Shown here: one piece after another, positions 25,903-33,912 of the stretch
Position numbering within the stretch: the stretch's first letter is position 1
Layout of the letters: each line of letters opens with the position of its first letter
IMG/VR virus record: IMGVR_UViG_3300042539_001764
Coordinates: 1 to 64,000 of that record
Strand: one strand, 5' to 3'
From: a virus
DNA: 64,000 nucleotides
Program-made: the position numbers and the translations under genes
Notes under the pieces: model-generated
The model's database searches: none
What the model was told of the DNA's origin: nothing
What the model saw: the letters and a program-made list of their open reading frames with translations, nothing else

Positions 25903-26831
25903 GCAACGAAAGCTTTCATGCCTTCAATCATTGCTTCTGTATCCGGCAGGCTACGGACGGCATTGATTTCTTCAGTCATTTCAGCTTTGCCAATGCCGAT
26001 TTGCTCTTGCTTCGCCCAAAGGGTCATCATTGCTGCGACGACGTTTCCGAAGGCTTGCCAGGTTTTAACTTCCGTGGCGCGAGCAAGTCCAATACTTTCA
26101 AGAGCAGCTTTACCTGCAGCCATAGAAGCTTTCTCGTCGGCATAGTTCAAAGGATTGGCTTTGCACACTGCCGTGAGAGCAGTTTTTGCATCGAAAGGCT
26201 CAGGGGCAGAGTCAGGGGCAGAGTCATGGGCAGAGTCAGAAGTGCCACCAGTAGTTGCTGTCGCAACCTTCTTGGCCGCACGAGCAGGCTTTGGGGAGTC
26301 TTGCTGCAGCGCAGGTTTTGGCGCTTCCTCTTTCGGGATGTCCTCTCCGGCATAGAGCCGAAGACCAAGGCCCGTGAAGGTAGCGATGGCCTTGACGCTG
26401 GCACGTTGGATGTTGTCACTAATGGCGCGACCATCGAGCTGTTGTATGGAATTGTGCTTCCTGTCCATCACTGGAAACACCAGTGCAGGAGTGCGGCGAA
26501 TGCCGTCTGTGAGATAGGGGCGAAGAATGAAAGCACCAGGCTCGCCAAACACGGGCCATCCAAGAGTTTTCTCCTCAAACGCCACATACAGCGTCGGGAA
26601 ATGCTCTTTCAGATAGCGGAAAGCAAACGGCCAAGACAGATAAGAGAGGCCCTTGTAATCCTTCTCAATGTGAGGGCCAATATCGGGAGTGTCATAGGCC
26701 GCTTTGAAATCTGCGGCGCTGATTTCCAGCGGAGTGAAGATGCCGTTGTAGCGATCCATCATTGCTGCTTTTGCTGAATCTTCCATGGAAGAAAAATCGG
26801 AAGGAGAGTAGGTGAGGATAGTGTGGTTCAT
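25890..26831 (-). CDS. Sak3-like single-strand annealing recombinase (DUF1071)
   Basis: A 313-residue protein. Residues about 60-165 carry the Sak3/DUF1071 pattern: GLSYLSWPFAFRYLKEHFP, ALVFPVMDRKHNSIQQLDG, ISDNIQRASVKAIATFTG, GLGLRLYAGEDIP. This family anneals single strands in phage recombination. It is followed by an Ala/Pro/Ser-rich linker (about 165-215) and a helical C-terminal domain. The exonuclease lies downstream, the usual partner. The reading frame ends in a slippery heptamer (see the frameshift entry). Confidence 0.8.
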   Translation of the reverse strand: MNHTILTYSPSDFSSMEDSAKAAMMDRYNGIFTPLEISAADFKAAYDTPDIGPHIEKDYKGLSYLSWPFAFRYLKEHFPTLYVAFEEKTLGWPVFGEPGAFILRPYLTDGIRRTPALVFPVMDRKHNSIQQLDGRAISDNIQRASVKAIATFTGLGLRLYAGEDIPKEEAPKPALQQDSPKPARAAKKVATATTGGTSDSAHDSAPDSAPEPFDAKTALTAVCKANPLNYADEKASMAAGKAALESIGLARATEVKTWQAFGNVVAAMMTLWAKQEQIGIGKAEMTEEINAVRSLPDTEAMIEGMKAFVAKKQ

Positions 26832-27019
26832 TCTTCTAGAAAGGCAAACTGCCAGTCAAGAACATACTCTTCGCTTTCTTCGTCAAACGAAAGATTTAGC
26901 CCAGTAACGGCCACGCCAGTATCAGAAAGAAAGCAATCAAGACAATGAAGCACATCCTGATCCATTTGCTTCATGCGAGCATAAAGCTCGGAGGTGGTGA
27001 GGTTAGGAAAGTCCATCAC
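26828..27019 (-). CDS. Small acidic uncharacterised protein
   Basis: A 63-residue acidic protein (LSFDEESEEYVLDWQFAF). It overlaps the annealing gene by 4 bases (ATGA), so it is in the operon. Function unknown. Confidence 0.5.
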   Translation of the reverse strand: MMDFPNLTTSELYARMKQMDQDVLHCLDCFLSDTGVAVTGLNLSFDEESEEYVLDWQFAFLEE

Positions 27020-27291
27020 TCCAGAGATGCCACTGCTTTGTAACCAAATCCAGAGGGTTGATATTCGCCATACATAATGACAAACATCTTGCTTGGGTTT
27101 TCGTTCTTAGTGATAAGACTGTCACCAGGGAGCGGCCAGTCATTAATCACTCTCACGTCAGTGGGATCTTCTAGGAATTCAGGGTCGTATTTCTCTGAAA
27201 TTACGCCTTCTTCCCAAAGAATCTTCACTTCAGTATCGGGATGCTCAAGAAGAAATTCTTCGCAAGCGAGTTTAAGCTGAGAAACCTTCAT
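27016..27291 (-). CDS. Uncharacterised acidic protein
   Basis: Start chosen at the ATG giving MKVSQLKLACEEF; a further 13 codons upstream overlap the next gene and look less natural. About 91 residues, with a helix at the start (SQLKLACEEFLLEHPDTEVKI over two segments) and a beta-type C-terminus. Overlaps its downstream neighbour by 4 bases. Not recognised. Confidence 0.5.
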   Translation of the reverse strand: MKVSQLKLACEEFLLEHPDTEVKILWEEGVISEKYDPEFLEDPTDVRVINDWPLPGDSLITKNENPSKMFVIMYGEYQPSGFGYKAVASLE

Positions 27292-27517
27292 AGTCCTCAA
27301 TGGTGATGTCGGAAGCGGAATAGTCTTCAATCATGGAAAAGGCGCCGTCTGAAAGAGTGGCGCTACCTTCCCAGATGGGAGTGGAGCGAACCAAGCGTTC
27401 TACTGTTTCGCTTAAGCTTTGCCGTGCTTCATGGGCAATGTTTTTTAGGTGGTTGTAGGCAGTGTCCGTAAGGGTGAAATGGCGACTTTTCTTCGGTTCG
27501 CCGTGATCAATGGTCAT
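27272..27517 (-). CDS. Ribbon-helix-helix-type small regulator
   Basis: An 81-residue protein. Residues 12-46 read KSRHFTLTDTAYNHLKNIA then RQSLSETVERLVRS: a short beta strand followed by two helices, as in ribbon-helix-helix DNA-binding proteins. The C-terminus is acidic. It is the first gene of the leftward recombination operon and faces the primase-helicase, so it may repress the shared promoter region. No DNA target is visible. Confidence 0.5.
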   Translation of the reverse strand: MTIDHGEPKKSRHFTLTDTAYNHLKNIAHEARQSLSETVERLVRSTPIWEGSATLSDGAFSMIEDYSASDITIEDYEGFSA

Positions 27518-27667
27518 GAAACAAGCTTGAAAGTGGCGCGAGTCATGGACAGCTTAGCCATTATGGCCAGGATGGCAACCCCGAATAGCTAAGAGAGTCT
27601 TAAGAGCTACCAAGGGGTCGCCATGCGCTCGTTTTACTGCTAGAACCAGGCGATCTCCGCTGCCCTC
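27518..27667. promoter_or_regulatory. Divergent promoter region between RHH gene and primase-helicase
   Basis: A 150-base gap between divergent operons. It contains no ORF longer than a few codons. No clear -10/-35 pair stands out; AT-rich parts around 27570-27620 are the likeliest positions. Confidence 0.35.
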
Positions 27668-29695
27668 ATGGCCTTTTCCATCCTCGACCACCTCGCCAAG
27701 CTGGAGCCGAGCGACCATCCTGGTAAATACATCTGCCCTGCCTGCGGAGGGAACGATCTGTCAGTAAACGAGAAAAATGGCGCATATAACTGTTTCAATG
27801 ACGACAGCGCGAAGCATCGCGCCGAAATTCGCAACATCCTTGCTCCATTGGAACGCTGGGAACGCCCGATGCGGGAACCTGGCTCCTATGTTTTCGTCTA
27901 CCAGAACCGTGATAAAGAAGAAGTAATTAACGTTATCAGGGACGATTCTTCTGGTAAGAAAAGCATCCGGCAGGATTATCCAACCATTCCCAAAGACAGT
28001 GGCAAGCGGAAAGCCGCTATTGATCAACTGCGCAAGAATATCCTCCCATATCGATATTACGATGCCATTGAAGCATCAGAAACCACAGGCCTTCCCATTT
28101 TTGTCGTTGAAGGCGAACTCACTTGTGACAGGCTCTGGGAAATCGGTCTGCCTTCTATCACGTTTCTTGGTGGTAGCGGCCAATACCGCGCCAACGGTGA
28201 CTATTCGCAGCTTTTTCGCGGCAAGAAAGTAGTTCTTTGTCCAGATCGCGATGAGCCTGGCATTGATTTAATGAAAGAAGTGGCGTCAGATAACCCTGGC
28301 GCACAATGGCTCTACGCAGATCCGGACAACTTTGAATGGAAAAGTCTTCCTCAAAAAGGAGGCTACGATCTTGCCGACTGGCTAGACGATGGCGCAGATT
28401 ATGAAACCATTCTTTCCTCCATCGTTTCAAAAGACAGGCACGAAGGAAAAGATGGCATTCCATCGTTTGAAGAAATTATTTCAACGCTGGAACGCATGGT
28501 TGGGCTTTATGGCAACGATGCTCGCATTGCTTTTGAAGCTCGCCAATGGATGGAAAGCCATGGCGTCAAGCTAAATGCTCAAGAAACTGAAAAGCTTTTG
28601 CAAGAGGCTCGCGGGCGTGTGCATGGCCGTGAAGAGCTTGAAATTCTTGATGCCAAGTCCATAGCACAGTCTGAAGATTCCCGCAAGTGGACGATTGCTG
28701 GCATTCTTCCAGAAAGCAGCGTCATGCTTTTAGCTGCTGCTCCTGGCAGCGGCAAATCAACAATTCTTTACAACTGGGCTCTGCACGTCGCCACTGGTAA
28801 AGACTGGAGCAACCGTCGTTGCAAGAAAGGGAAAGTGCTGGTCATTCAATGCGACGAGCCTGTTGTTGATGCTGCAGAAAAGCTGCAGATTATTGGTTAC
28901 GACGACGAAGAGCTTGCCAATGGTCAGATTGATTTTATTGATCGCTGGCGTTTCAACAATATCCCTCAGCTTCTATCTTATGTACAGCGTCACCATCCCC
29001 AGCTCATCATGATCGATAGTCTTACTTCCTGCCTCGCCGGCATGGACGTAGATCTAATTCGCTCTGATGCTGGTAATTGCATCTACGAGCTTCGCGATAT
29101 TGCCAATCAATATGGCTGCTCCATTGTCATCCTTCATCACTTAAACAAAAGCGGTGGCATTCGTGATAGTTCCAGCTTTGAAGCCAATGTTAGTGAAGTG
29201 GTGAAGCTTTATCGCACTGATAATAATCCTGATTCCACTCAGTTCATGATGGAATGGACAAAGAGCAGAAGTGGCTTAGCCGGTAAGCATTTTATGCAGC
29301 GTGATCCTGCCACGTATGGCTGGTATTACAAAGGCCCTGCTGCTGGCGGTAATGAGGCTCTTGACAATTTGGTCAATATGATTAACTCGCGCAAACACGA
29401 GCGTTTTGATCGCAACGCTGCTGCCGCAGCTTCTGGCGCATGGGACCGTACTACTGTTGGCCGTCTGTTGGAAGTGGCTCGCCGTCAAGGCTTAATTGCA
29501 ACAAGCTTTATTGTTGGTCCCAATGGAGAGCGGACGCGGATGTATCAAAGCTGGGCTTATGAAGAGCCTAATCTTGATTTTCAAAGCAAGTCAATTGAAA
29601 TTCCCGTTCAGGAACAAGCCACGCAAGAAGAGTCTGTTTCCATGGTGATAAATGAAAATCTTCCCGAAGGGGAAGACGATGATGAATGGTTCTAA
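27668..29695 (+). CDS. Primase-helicase (Toprim plus RecA-like ATPase)
   Basis: A 675-residue replication protein. N-terminal zinc-ribbon-like CPAC and YNCF (residues about 22-45), then a Toprim region (PIFVVEGELTCDRLWEIG, VVLCPDRDEPG) with Glu and Asp-x-Asp metal ligands near residues 155 and 197. The C-terminal half is an AAA_25/RepA-type RecA fold: Walker A AAAPGSGKST near 360, LVIQCDEP, LIMIDSLTS (Walker B), LHHLNKSGGIRDSS. It unwinds and primes DNA. No DNA polymerase is seen, so a host polymerase may be recruited. Confidence 0.9.
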   Translation: MAFSILDHLAKLEPSDHPGKYICPACGGNDLSVNEKNGAYNCFNDDSAKHRAEIRNILAPLERWERPMREPGSYVFVYQNRDKEEVINVIRDDSSGKKSIRQDYPTIPKDSGKRKAAIDQLRKNILPYRYYDAIEASETTGLPIFVVEGELTCDRLWEIGLPSITFLGGSGQYRANGDYSQLFRGKKVVLCPDRDEPGIDLMKEVASDNPGAQWLYADPDNFEWKSLPQKGGYDLADWLDDGADYETILSSIVSKDRHEGKDGIPSFEEIISTLERMVGLYGNDARIAFEARQWMESHGVKLNAQETEKLLQEARGRVHGREELEILDAKSIAQSEDSRKWTIAGILPESSVMLLAAAPGSGKSTILYNWALHVATGKDWSNRRCKKGKVLVIQCDEPVVDAAEKLQIIGYDDEELANGQIDFIDRWRFNNIPQLLSYVQRHHPQLIMIDSLTSCLAGMDVDLIRSDAGNCIYELRDIANQYGCSIVILHHLNKSGGIRDSSSFEANVSEVVKLYRTDNNPDSTQFMMEWTKSRSGLAGKHFMQRDPATYGWYYKGPAAGGNEALDNLVNMINSRKHERFDRNAAAAASGAWDRTTVGRLLEVARRQGLIATSFIVGPNGERTRMYQSWAYEEPNLDFQSKSIEIPVQEQATQEESVSMVINENLPEGEDDDEWF

Positions 29696-29711
29696 CTGTC
29701 TCGCAATAGGA

Positions 29712-29763
29712 GGGAGGCTCTATTGCTAGCCTCCCCGCTGCCTACCGTCGCGGGCAGCTTTTT
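29712..29763 (+). terminator. Two hairpins after primase-helicase
   Basis: GGGAGGCT/AGCCTCCC (29712-29735) followed by GCTGCC/GGCAGC (29737-29758) and TTTTT. The second is a terminator; the first may be an anti-decay stem. Confidence 0.7.
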
Positions 29764-29787
29764 CAATCATAAAGCTTTTTCAAGAAC

Positions 29788-29811
29788 GGGGCCTGATGGC
29801 CCCTTTTCTTT
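29788..29811 (+). terminator. Rho-independent terminator
   Basis: GGGGCC-TGAT-GGCCCC followed by TTTTCTTT. It backs up the previous hairpin and ends near the stop of the leftward small gene. Confidence 0.85.
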
Positions 29812-29814
29812 GTT

Positions 29815-29973
29815 TTATTTGCGTTTGCCTTGATCTTGGCCGTCTAGCTTGCGCTGAAATTCTTTCTGCTCCTGTTCTTTGCCATAAAGCCAAGCTTTTG
29901 TGCTTTGTCCTGGTTTTGGACCATTGCGAGGAAGCTTAATAATCTTGAAACCGTCGGGAACAGAAGAAGTCAT
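29815..29973 (-). CDS. Small basic protein
   Basis: A 52-residue, Lys/Arg/Gln-rich protein (FKIIKLPRNGPKPGQSTKAW, then QEQKEFQRKLDGQDQGKRK). It is shorter than usual thresholds, but it is a clean ORF of good codon composition between a terminator and the start region on the right. Function unknown. Confidence 0.5.
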   Translation of the reverse strand: MTSSVPDGFKIIKLPRNGPKPGQSTKAWLYGKEQEQKEFQRKLDGQDQGKRK

Positions 29974-30071
29974 AGTGGTTCGCGAAGTCCAGAAATCCTA
30001 CCACCGGCTTGTTTTCCCATGGAAATGGACAGTTTAACGATTGACTCTCTTGTGGAGATTTGGCGGGGGTG

Positions 30072-30085
30072 AGTACACTGGTTCC
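30072..30085 (+). promoter_or_regulatory. Candidate LexA (SOS) box
   Basis: AGTACACTGGTTCC fits the published cyanobacterial LexA pattern RGTACNNNDGTWCB at all 14 positions. Roughly one such match is expected by chance in a window this long, so this single site is weaker evidence than the paired sites at 41.35 kb. Confidence 0.4.
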
Positions 30086-30167
30086 GGAATGTCCCGCGTG
30101 TCTCCAAGAGATCTCAGACGAGTATTCCAGGGGCTATAAGCCTACGCCTTCTGGCCCTGTCAGAGCA

Positions 30168-30294
30168 AGCGTAGCCCCCAAGGGCGGAGCGCCACAGTCA
30201 TCAGGCCAAGATTCCTTAAAAGAACAAGTCAGATGAAACCATAAACCTCCGCAATGCCGCTCTAGCCAGAGTGGAGCCCCCAAAGGGCGGAACG
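30168..30294. repeat. Two repeats of a GCCCCCAAAGGGCGG element
   Basis: AGC..AGCCCCCAAGGGCGGAGCG (30168-30191) and GAG..AGCCCCCAAAGGGCGGAACG (30269-30294). Inverted relatives lie at 44621-44718. Each is followed by an A-rich, AAAGAAC-containing tail. Confidence 0.55.
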
Positions 30295-30367
30295 TTCAAG
30301 ACATAAGGCAAAGAAGCCTTCAACTAAAAAGAACGTTTCTAAGATTGCGAAGGAAATTCTCCTAGCA

Positions 30368-30604
30368 ATGCTTAACCCTCCCAAGGCTGTAGAAAAGCTT
30401 CCTCTGTTGGAACACAATGGGGCAGAAATTTTGCCCATTATTCACCACGGTTTTTCTCGCCCGCAAAAAGGGCCGCAGCCAGCGGCCCGAACAATTTATG
30501 GAGCCCGTGATAATAATGGAGAGCGCCATTGGCGCTCTAGCTTGCACGAAATTCAACAATTGATTGATAGTGGTTTTGCATCTACGGAGCAAGCAGATGC
30601 GTGA
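30368..30604 (+). CDS. Uncharacterised small protein
   Basis: A 78-residue protein, Pro-rich start (NPPKAVEKLPLLEHNGAEIL), then HGFSRPQKGPQPAART. No domain recognised. Its stop overlaps the next start by 8 bases. Confidence 0.5.
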   Translation: MLNPPKAVEKLPLLEHNGAEILPIIHHGFSRPQKGPQPAARTIYGARDNNGERHWRSSLHEIQQLIDSGFASTEQADA

Positions 30605-30812
30605 GTTTTGCACCAATCCAAAAGATTGCATGGCCCTTGCTTACGAGCGCGAGGCTGAGCACGAGCTAGATCCTCGCGGGCTTGATGCTGCTTATGCAGA
30701 AATCGTTGATAGCTTCCATAAAGAAATGGAAGAATTCATTACAAAATACTGCCCCAAGAAGTTAAATGAGTTTGATGACTTACTAGAGAAAGCTTTCTGG
30801 CGGTATCATTAA
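30597..30812 (+). CDS. Acidic helical small protein
   Basis: Start chosen at ATG 30597 (MREFCTNPKDCMALAYERE), overlapping the previous stop; an upstream ATG at 30564 lies deep inside the previous gene. About 71 residues, acidic and helical (DAAYAEIVDSFHKEMEEFI). No function assigned. Confidence 0.6.
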   Translation: MREFCTNPKDCMALAYEREAEHELDPRGLDAAYAEIVDSFHKEMEEFITKYCPKKLNEFDDLLEKAFWRYH

Positions 30813-30815
30813 GTC

Positions 30816-30992
30816 ATGGTTGACTCAGGCGATGCTAAGATTCGGCATCTCATCGATGATGCCATTCGTCGTCACGAGATCAGAGTGGCAGTAGGGAGCG
30901 GCGCATTGGGCGCCGCTCTTTTGCTAGGCACTTTTCACGCCATAGGAATGTTGCGTCATGAATTACATGCCCTCGCCATTATCGGAAGCTGA
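30816..30992 (+). CDS. Small membrane protein
   Basis: A 58-residue protein with a polar N-terminus (DSGDAKIRHLIDDAIRRHEI) and one transmembrane helix at about residues 24-46 (VAVGSGALGAALLLGTFHAIG). It starts 3 bases after the previous stop and its 3' end overlaps the next ORF by 35 bases. Function unknown. Confidence 0.55.
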   Translation: MVDSGDAKIRHLIDDAIRRHEIRVAVGSGALGAALLLGTFHAIGMLRHELHALAIIGS

Positions 30993-31134
30993 ATGGGAAG
31001 AGCTATGCATATTGAAGCAGGCTATTAATGATGCTCCGGCCACTGTCGTGGCCTCCAAGATGGAACGCTTCACTGAACTATTTGTTCGTACTCTCCATGG
31101 AAAAGGAGATACCATGAGAGAAGCTAGTCACTAG
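30958..31134 (+). CDS. Small uncharacterised protein upstream of terminase
   Basis: A 58-residue, helical protein (LSEAEWEELCILKQAI..., then FTELFVRTLHGKGDTM). The frame overlaps the previous gene and ends 3 bases before the terminase small subunit ATG. Translationally coupled to both. Confidence 0.5.
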   Translation: MNYMPSPLSEAEWEELCILKQAINDAPATVVASKMERFTELFVRTLHGKGDTMREASH

Positions 31135-31137
31135 AGA

Positions 31138-31881
31138 ATGCCGCGTCCTGAAATTGAATTTACCACGCCTGAAGAAGAAGAGGCTTACGCAAGGAAGGCT
31201 TTAATTAAAGCAGGTGTTCCTGAAAGCCAATATGAAGCAGTAAGGAACTATGGCAATGGTAATGGCGTGGTTTATGCCAAGGAAATGCTTGGCGTGAGGC
31301 GATGGATGGTGCAAGAATTATTGGCTGCTTCAATGAGCAATCGCCAGATTGCGAATGTTCTAAAGCTAAGCAAAGAAACAGTTAATGCCGATCGCCATTT
31401 CAACAGAGCTTTATATACGCAAGAAATCCTGAAGAATCAAGATACGCACAGGGCGCGTCTCTTGAAAGAACAAATGGATCTTAAAGACTTGGCGCTTGAT
31501 AGCTTTGAGAAAAGTAAGCGCAAGAAAGTTATCACCATTATGGACGGTGGTGACGATGGCGGGAAAGAAATGGTGAAGCTAGAAGAAAGTGCTGGTGATC
31601 CATCGTTCTTGAACGTGGCGAAAAACTCGCTGGTAGAGCAAGCAAAGCTGCTCGGTCTCAACGAGATCAAGCAAGTCGAAAGCCAAGACACCTCCTATCG
31701 GAAGTTCCTCAAAGACCTTTCCACCACCATTGAAAAAGAAAAAGAATCTAAAGCTACTGACGAACGGCGCAGCAACTCGCTATTGGCATCTGCTGAAACC
31801 ATTAGCTTTGACCCGGAGCCTGAAAACGAGCCCCTTCCTGAAACCATGCCTTTAGAAACAATTAATCATGATGACTATTGA
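31138..31881 (+). CDS. terS: Putative terminase small subunit
   Basis: A 247-residue protein. Residues about 65-90 form a HTH (MSNRQIANVLKLSKETVNADRHF), followed by a long helical part and an acidic C-terminus, the usual architecture of phage small terminase subunits, which bind the packaging site and oligomerise. It lies 18.9 kb from the large subunit on the other strand. It could alternatively be a DNA-binding regulator, so the call is a hypothesis supported by the HTH-helix-acidic tail design. Confidence 0.5.
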   Translation: MPRPEIEFTTPEEEEAYARKALIKAGVPESQYEAVRNYGNGNGVVYAKEMLGVRRWMVQELLAASMSNRQIANVLKLSKETVNADRHFNRALYTQEILKNQDTHRARLLKEQMDLKDLALDSFEKSKRKKVITIMDGGDDGGKEMVKLEESAGDPSFLNVAKNSLVEQAKLLGLNEIKQVESQDTSYRKFLKDLSTTIEKEKESKATDERRSNSLLASAETISFDPEPENEPLPETMPLETINHDDY

Positions 31882-31928
31882 CAAGGCCGCCTAGCGGCGG
31901 CAAGCTATAACCACTGATTTTTCTCCCA

Positions 31929-32354
31929 TTGGAAGAATTTTCCTCCGTTAACGACTTTCTTCGGCAGGCAGTAGCCGCTAAGGACAGCAAGCGCCAAGCT
32001 ATCAGCGCCTCTATCACGCCTGATCTACAAGATCATGGCATGGTTGGCATCCCGCCAAGACTCGCTAACACCTTGGAGAGCATGCTGCAAAGCTATGGCG
32101 ATGAAGCCTATCGACAAGTGGCTCTCTTTTGTCTAGGCAAATGGTTTGAAATGCATATTGGCATGTTTGAAGAGCTCATTGGAGAGGAGCCCAGTATGGG
32201 CTGTAGTTGCCTGATGGATGCCACTCGCATTGCGGACTCCCTCCATCTCCTTTCTGAAATCAATAGCATTGGAGGCGACAAGGGGTGGAGGGACATGCTG
32301 AGCGAAACGCTTAGTCAGCACATCCTTGAAGAGCTTGAAGAGGAGCGCTGGTAA
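31929..32354 (+). CDS. Uncharacterised helical protein
   Basis: A 141-residue, acidic helical protein, starting at TTG (31929); a later ATG (MVGIPPRL) is less likely because the preceding frame looks coding. Contains several Cys and Met (MGCSCLMDATRIADSLHLL) and a C-terminal LEELEEERW. Its stop overlaps the next ATG. Function not recognised. Confidence 0.5.
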   Translation: MEEFSSVNDFLRQAVAAKDSKRQAISASITPDLQDHGMVGIPPRLANTLESMLQSYGDEAYRQVALFCLGKWFEMHIGMFEELIGEEPSMGCSCLMDATRIADSLHLLSEINSIGGDKGWRDMLSETLSQHILEELEEERW

Positions 32355-32521
32355 TGGCTGCTTGCCGTACGTATTTAATTACTACGTCTGAAGGAAAGAA
32401 AATCGCCCTGGGGGCGATTTCCGCAAAACAAGCTGAACACTTCATGCTTGTCATGCGTCCTGACATCAAGATTGCAATGGTTGAAGAAATTCCACCACTT
32501 CCCGAAGACCCACAACTGTGA
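32354..32521 (+). CDS. Small uncharacterised protein
   Basis: A 55-residue protein (TYLITTSEGKKIALGAISAK then PDIKIAMVEEIPPLPED). ATG overlaps the previous stop (TAATG). Its TGA is part of the GTGA overlap with the next gene. Function unknown. Confidence 0.5.
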   Translation: MAACRTYLITTSEGKKIALGAISAKQAEHFMLVMRPDIKIAMVEEIPPLPEDPQL

Positions 32522-32688
32522 TTTTTTCTTTCCATTGCACTGACACTACTGGCCACTTCCGTATTGGAGCTTTTTGTCTCCAATGGAGAAACAGTTTTAT
32601 GCTTGGCACCATGTATGACGGCTTTGGTGAAAGCTGTTTAATACTCGGCTCTCGTTCCTTCCACTTCGGGCAATTTCGTTTCGCCTAA
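32518..32688 (+). CDS. Small uncharacterised protein, GTG start
   Basis: A 56-residue protein starting at GTG that overlaps the previous TGA. Beta-rich, aromatic-rich (HCTDTTGHFRIGAFCLQW). No function recognised. The gap to the next gene is 2 bases. Confidence 0.4.
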   Translation: MIFSFHCTDTTGHFRIGAFCLQWRNSFMLGTMYDGFGESCLILGSRSFHFGQFRFA

Positions 32689-32690
32689 TC

Positions 32691-33113
32691 ATGGACCTTC
32701 AGCTCTCTTTTATGGAAGAGCATTCCCTTCCTCGCATGGTACACATTTGCATTCCTCCGCAAATCCAAAAGGAAGTGGAGGCGTTGGCAATGGAAAATCC
32801 GCCCATCCATCCAGCATGGTGCAAAGCTCAAAAGCGTGGTAGGCATTTTGTCATCGCCACCAACGACCTTGACGACATTACGGAACTGGCTGACTTTGCT
32901 CGTACTAACATCGAAGAGCCTGAAGAGCCAATGAGCAAGCCGAAGCGCCAGGCTTATCAAATCCTGCTGGACAGAGCATTCAGGCATGCCCATCTGGAGC
33001 CTATGGGCACCTGTCATGCCATTGCTACCAAATGGCGAGACAAGCCCTTGCCATGCCAGAAGAACCTTAGTATTGCCACACAGGCTTTACGGCAGCCAGT
33101 CAGGCCTTTGTAA
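32691..33113 (+). CDS. Uncharacterised protein
   Basis: A 140-residue protein with an acidic middle (DDITELADFARTNIEEPEEP) and a basic C-terminus. No domain recognised. It ends 13 bases before a strong terminator, so it closes the small-gene operon starting at 30.4 kb. Confidence 0.5.
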   Translation: MDLQLSFMEEHSLPRMVHICIPPQIQKEVEALAMENPPIHPAWCKAQKRGRHFVIATNDLDDITELADFARTNIEEPEEPMSKPKRQAYQILLDRAFRHAHLEPMGTCHAIATKWRDKPLPCQKNLSIATQALRQPVRPL

Positions 33114-33125
33114 CGATTTATGAAT

Positions 33126-33148
33126 GGCCCCTTGATAGGGGCCTTTTT
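33126..33148 (+). terminator. Rho-independent terminator
   Basis: GGCCCC-TTGATA-GGGGCC then TTTTT. Confidence 0.85.
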
Positions 33149-33153
33149 ACTGG

Positions 33154-33183
33154 CACAATAAGCGAAGCAACGGCGAACGTTGC
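33154..33183 (+). promoter_or_regulatory. -10-like CACAAT plus leader hairpin
   Basis: CACAAT is followed after 7 bases by GCAACG-GCGAA-CGTTGC (33167-33183). It has the same design as the modules at 36.1-40.8 kb, though the loop is five bases (GCGAA). The next gene starts downstream in a pyrimidine-rich leader. Confidence 0.5.
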
Positions 33184-33203
33184 TAGTCCTCCGCTTTTCC
33201 ACC

Positions 33204-33536
33204 GTGACCGTCAGATTCAACCATTTATTGCCAGGGCAGCCCGTTTCTGCGTTTAAAGACGGAGAATTGGCCATGAGCTTTGGGCAGCCCATGGTTTCTC
33301 GCTCCTTTTCCATGGCAGATTTGCAAGAATATATTTGCACTCTTGAAAAGGCCATTGAAGAAGAGCCTAATGTTGTACAACAACTAGCTCTTGATCGTAT
33401 TCGTTGTGCCTTTGTTGTAAGCCTGGACATTCTCAAGGAAAACCATGAGGAACTCTGCAAAGAAGCTCCTAGTGGCGCAGATTTTGAGGAATATTTATTT
33501 TCTTATGCGCGTGCCATCAAAGGAGGAGCTCTTTGA
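33204..33536 (+). CDS. Uncharacterised acidic protein
   Basis: Start chosen at GTG 33204 (MTVRFNHLL), because the earlier TTG at 33180 overlaps the leader hairpin. About 110 residues, beta start, helical Glu-rich middle (YICTLEKAIEEEPNVVQQLAL). The leader CCTCCGCTTTTCCACC before the start is pyrimidine-rich, as in sister loci. No function recognised. Confidence 0.5.
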   Translation: MTVRFNHLLPGQPVSAFKDGELAMSFGQPMVSRSFSMADLQEYICTLEKAIEEEPNVVQQLALDRIRCAFVVSLDILKENHEELCKEAPSGADFEEYLFSYARAIKGGAL

Positions 33537-33538
33537 TC

Positions 33539-33739
33539 ATGGGATTTATTAAGAACCGTGAAGCAATTCGTGATTATGGCTACATTGAGCTTGGTATTGA
33601 TTTTGGCAGGCGGATTACTGCTGAAGAAATCTTTGCCTTTGTAGAAGAAATTAGGGACAAAGTGGAAGGGCAAGCTGGCATTGATTATGCCGTAAGCTTG
33701 AAGACTATTGAACTTGACCATCCGCATAACTTGTCATGA
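33539..33739 (+). CDS. Small uncharacterised protein
   Basis: A 66-residue protein (FIKNREAIRDYGYIELGIDF, IFAFVEEIRDKV). AGGAGG lies 11 bases upstream of ATG and 5 bases upstream of a TTG two codons earlier, so either start is possible. One of few genes here with a good Shine-Dalgarno. Function unknown. Confidence 0.5.
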   Translation: MGFIKNREAIRDYGYIELGIDFGRRITAEEIFAFVEEIRDKVEGQAGIDYAVSLKTIELDHPHNLS

Positions 33740-33903
33740 TGGATGGAAATTATTTCGAGAATGATCCTTCTCTTGATTGGGAACAGGAAAAACGCAGCTC
33801 TCGCCGTCTTGCAAGAGAAATGCTTGAACGTCGTTTAGCGTACTGGCGAGAAAAGCAAGAGCAGCTTTATTTAGAAATGTATCGTTCCGCCACGAGTATT
33901 TAA
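33736..33903 (+). CDS. Small charged helical protein
   Basis: A 55-residue protein rich in Arg/Glu (KRSSRRLAREMLERRLAYWREK), start overlapping the previous TGA (ATGATG). Likely an alpha-helical, possibly coiled-coil protein. Confidence 0.5.
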   Translation: MMDGNYFENDPSLDWEQEKRSSRRLAREMLERRLAYWREKQEQLYLEMYRSATSI

Positions 33904-33912
33904 TTTTTGACA

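Larger units (their letters stand above)
29974..30367. other. 394-base noncoding region with repeats and LexA-box match
   Basis: No convincing protein gene. It contains a LexA-box match (30072-30085), two related repeats (30168-30191 and 30269-30294; GCCCCCAAAGGGCGG core) and A-rich tails. It ends directly at the first small rightward gene. Best read as a control and/or noncoding RNA region. Confidence 0.4.

Noticed and set aside
33180-33203. TTG start for the gene at 33.2 kb
   Set aside because: It lies in the leader hairpin; GTG at 33204 follows a pyrimidine-rich leader as in sister modules.
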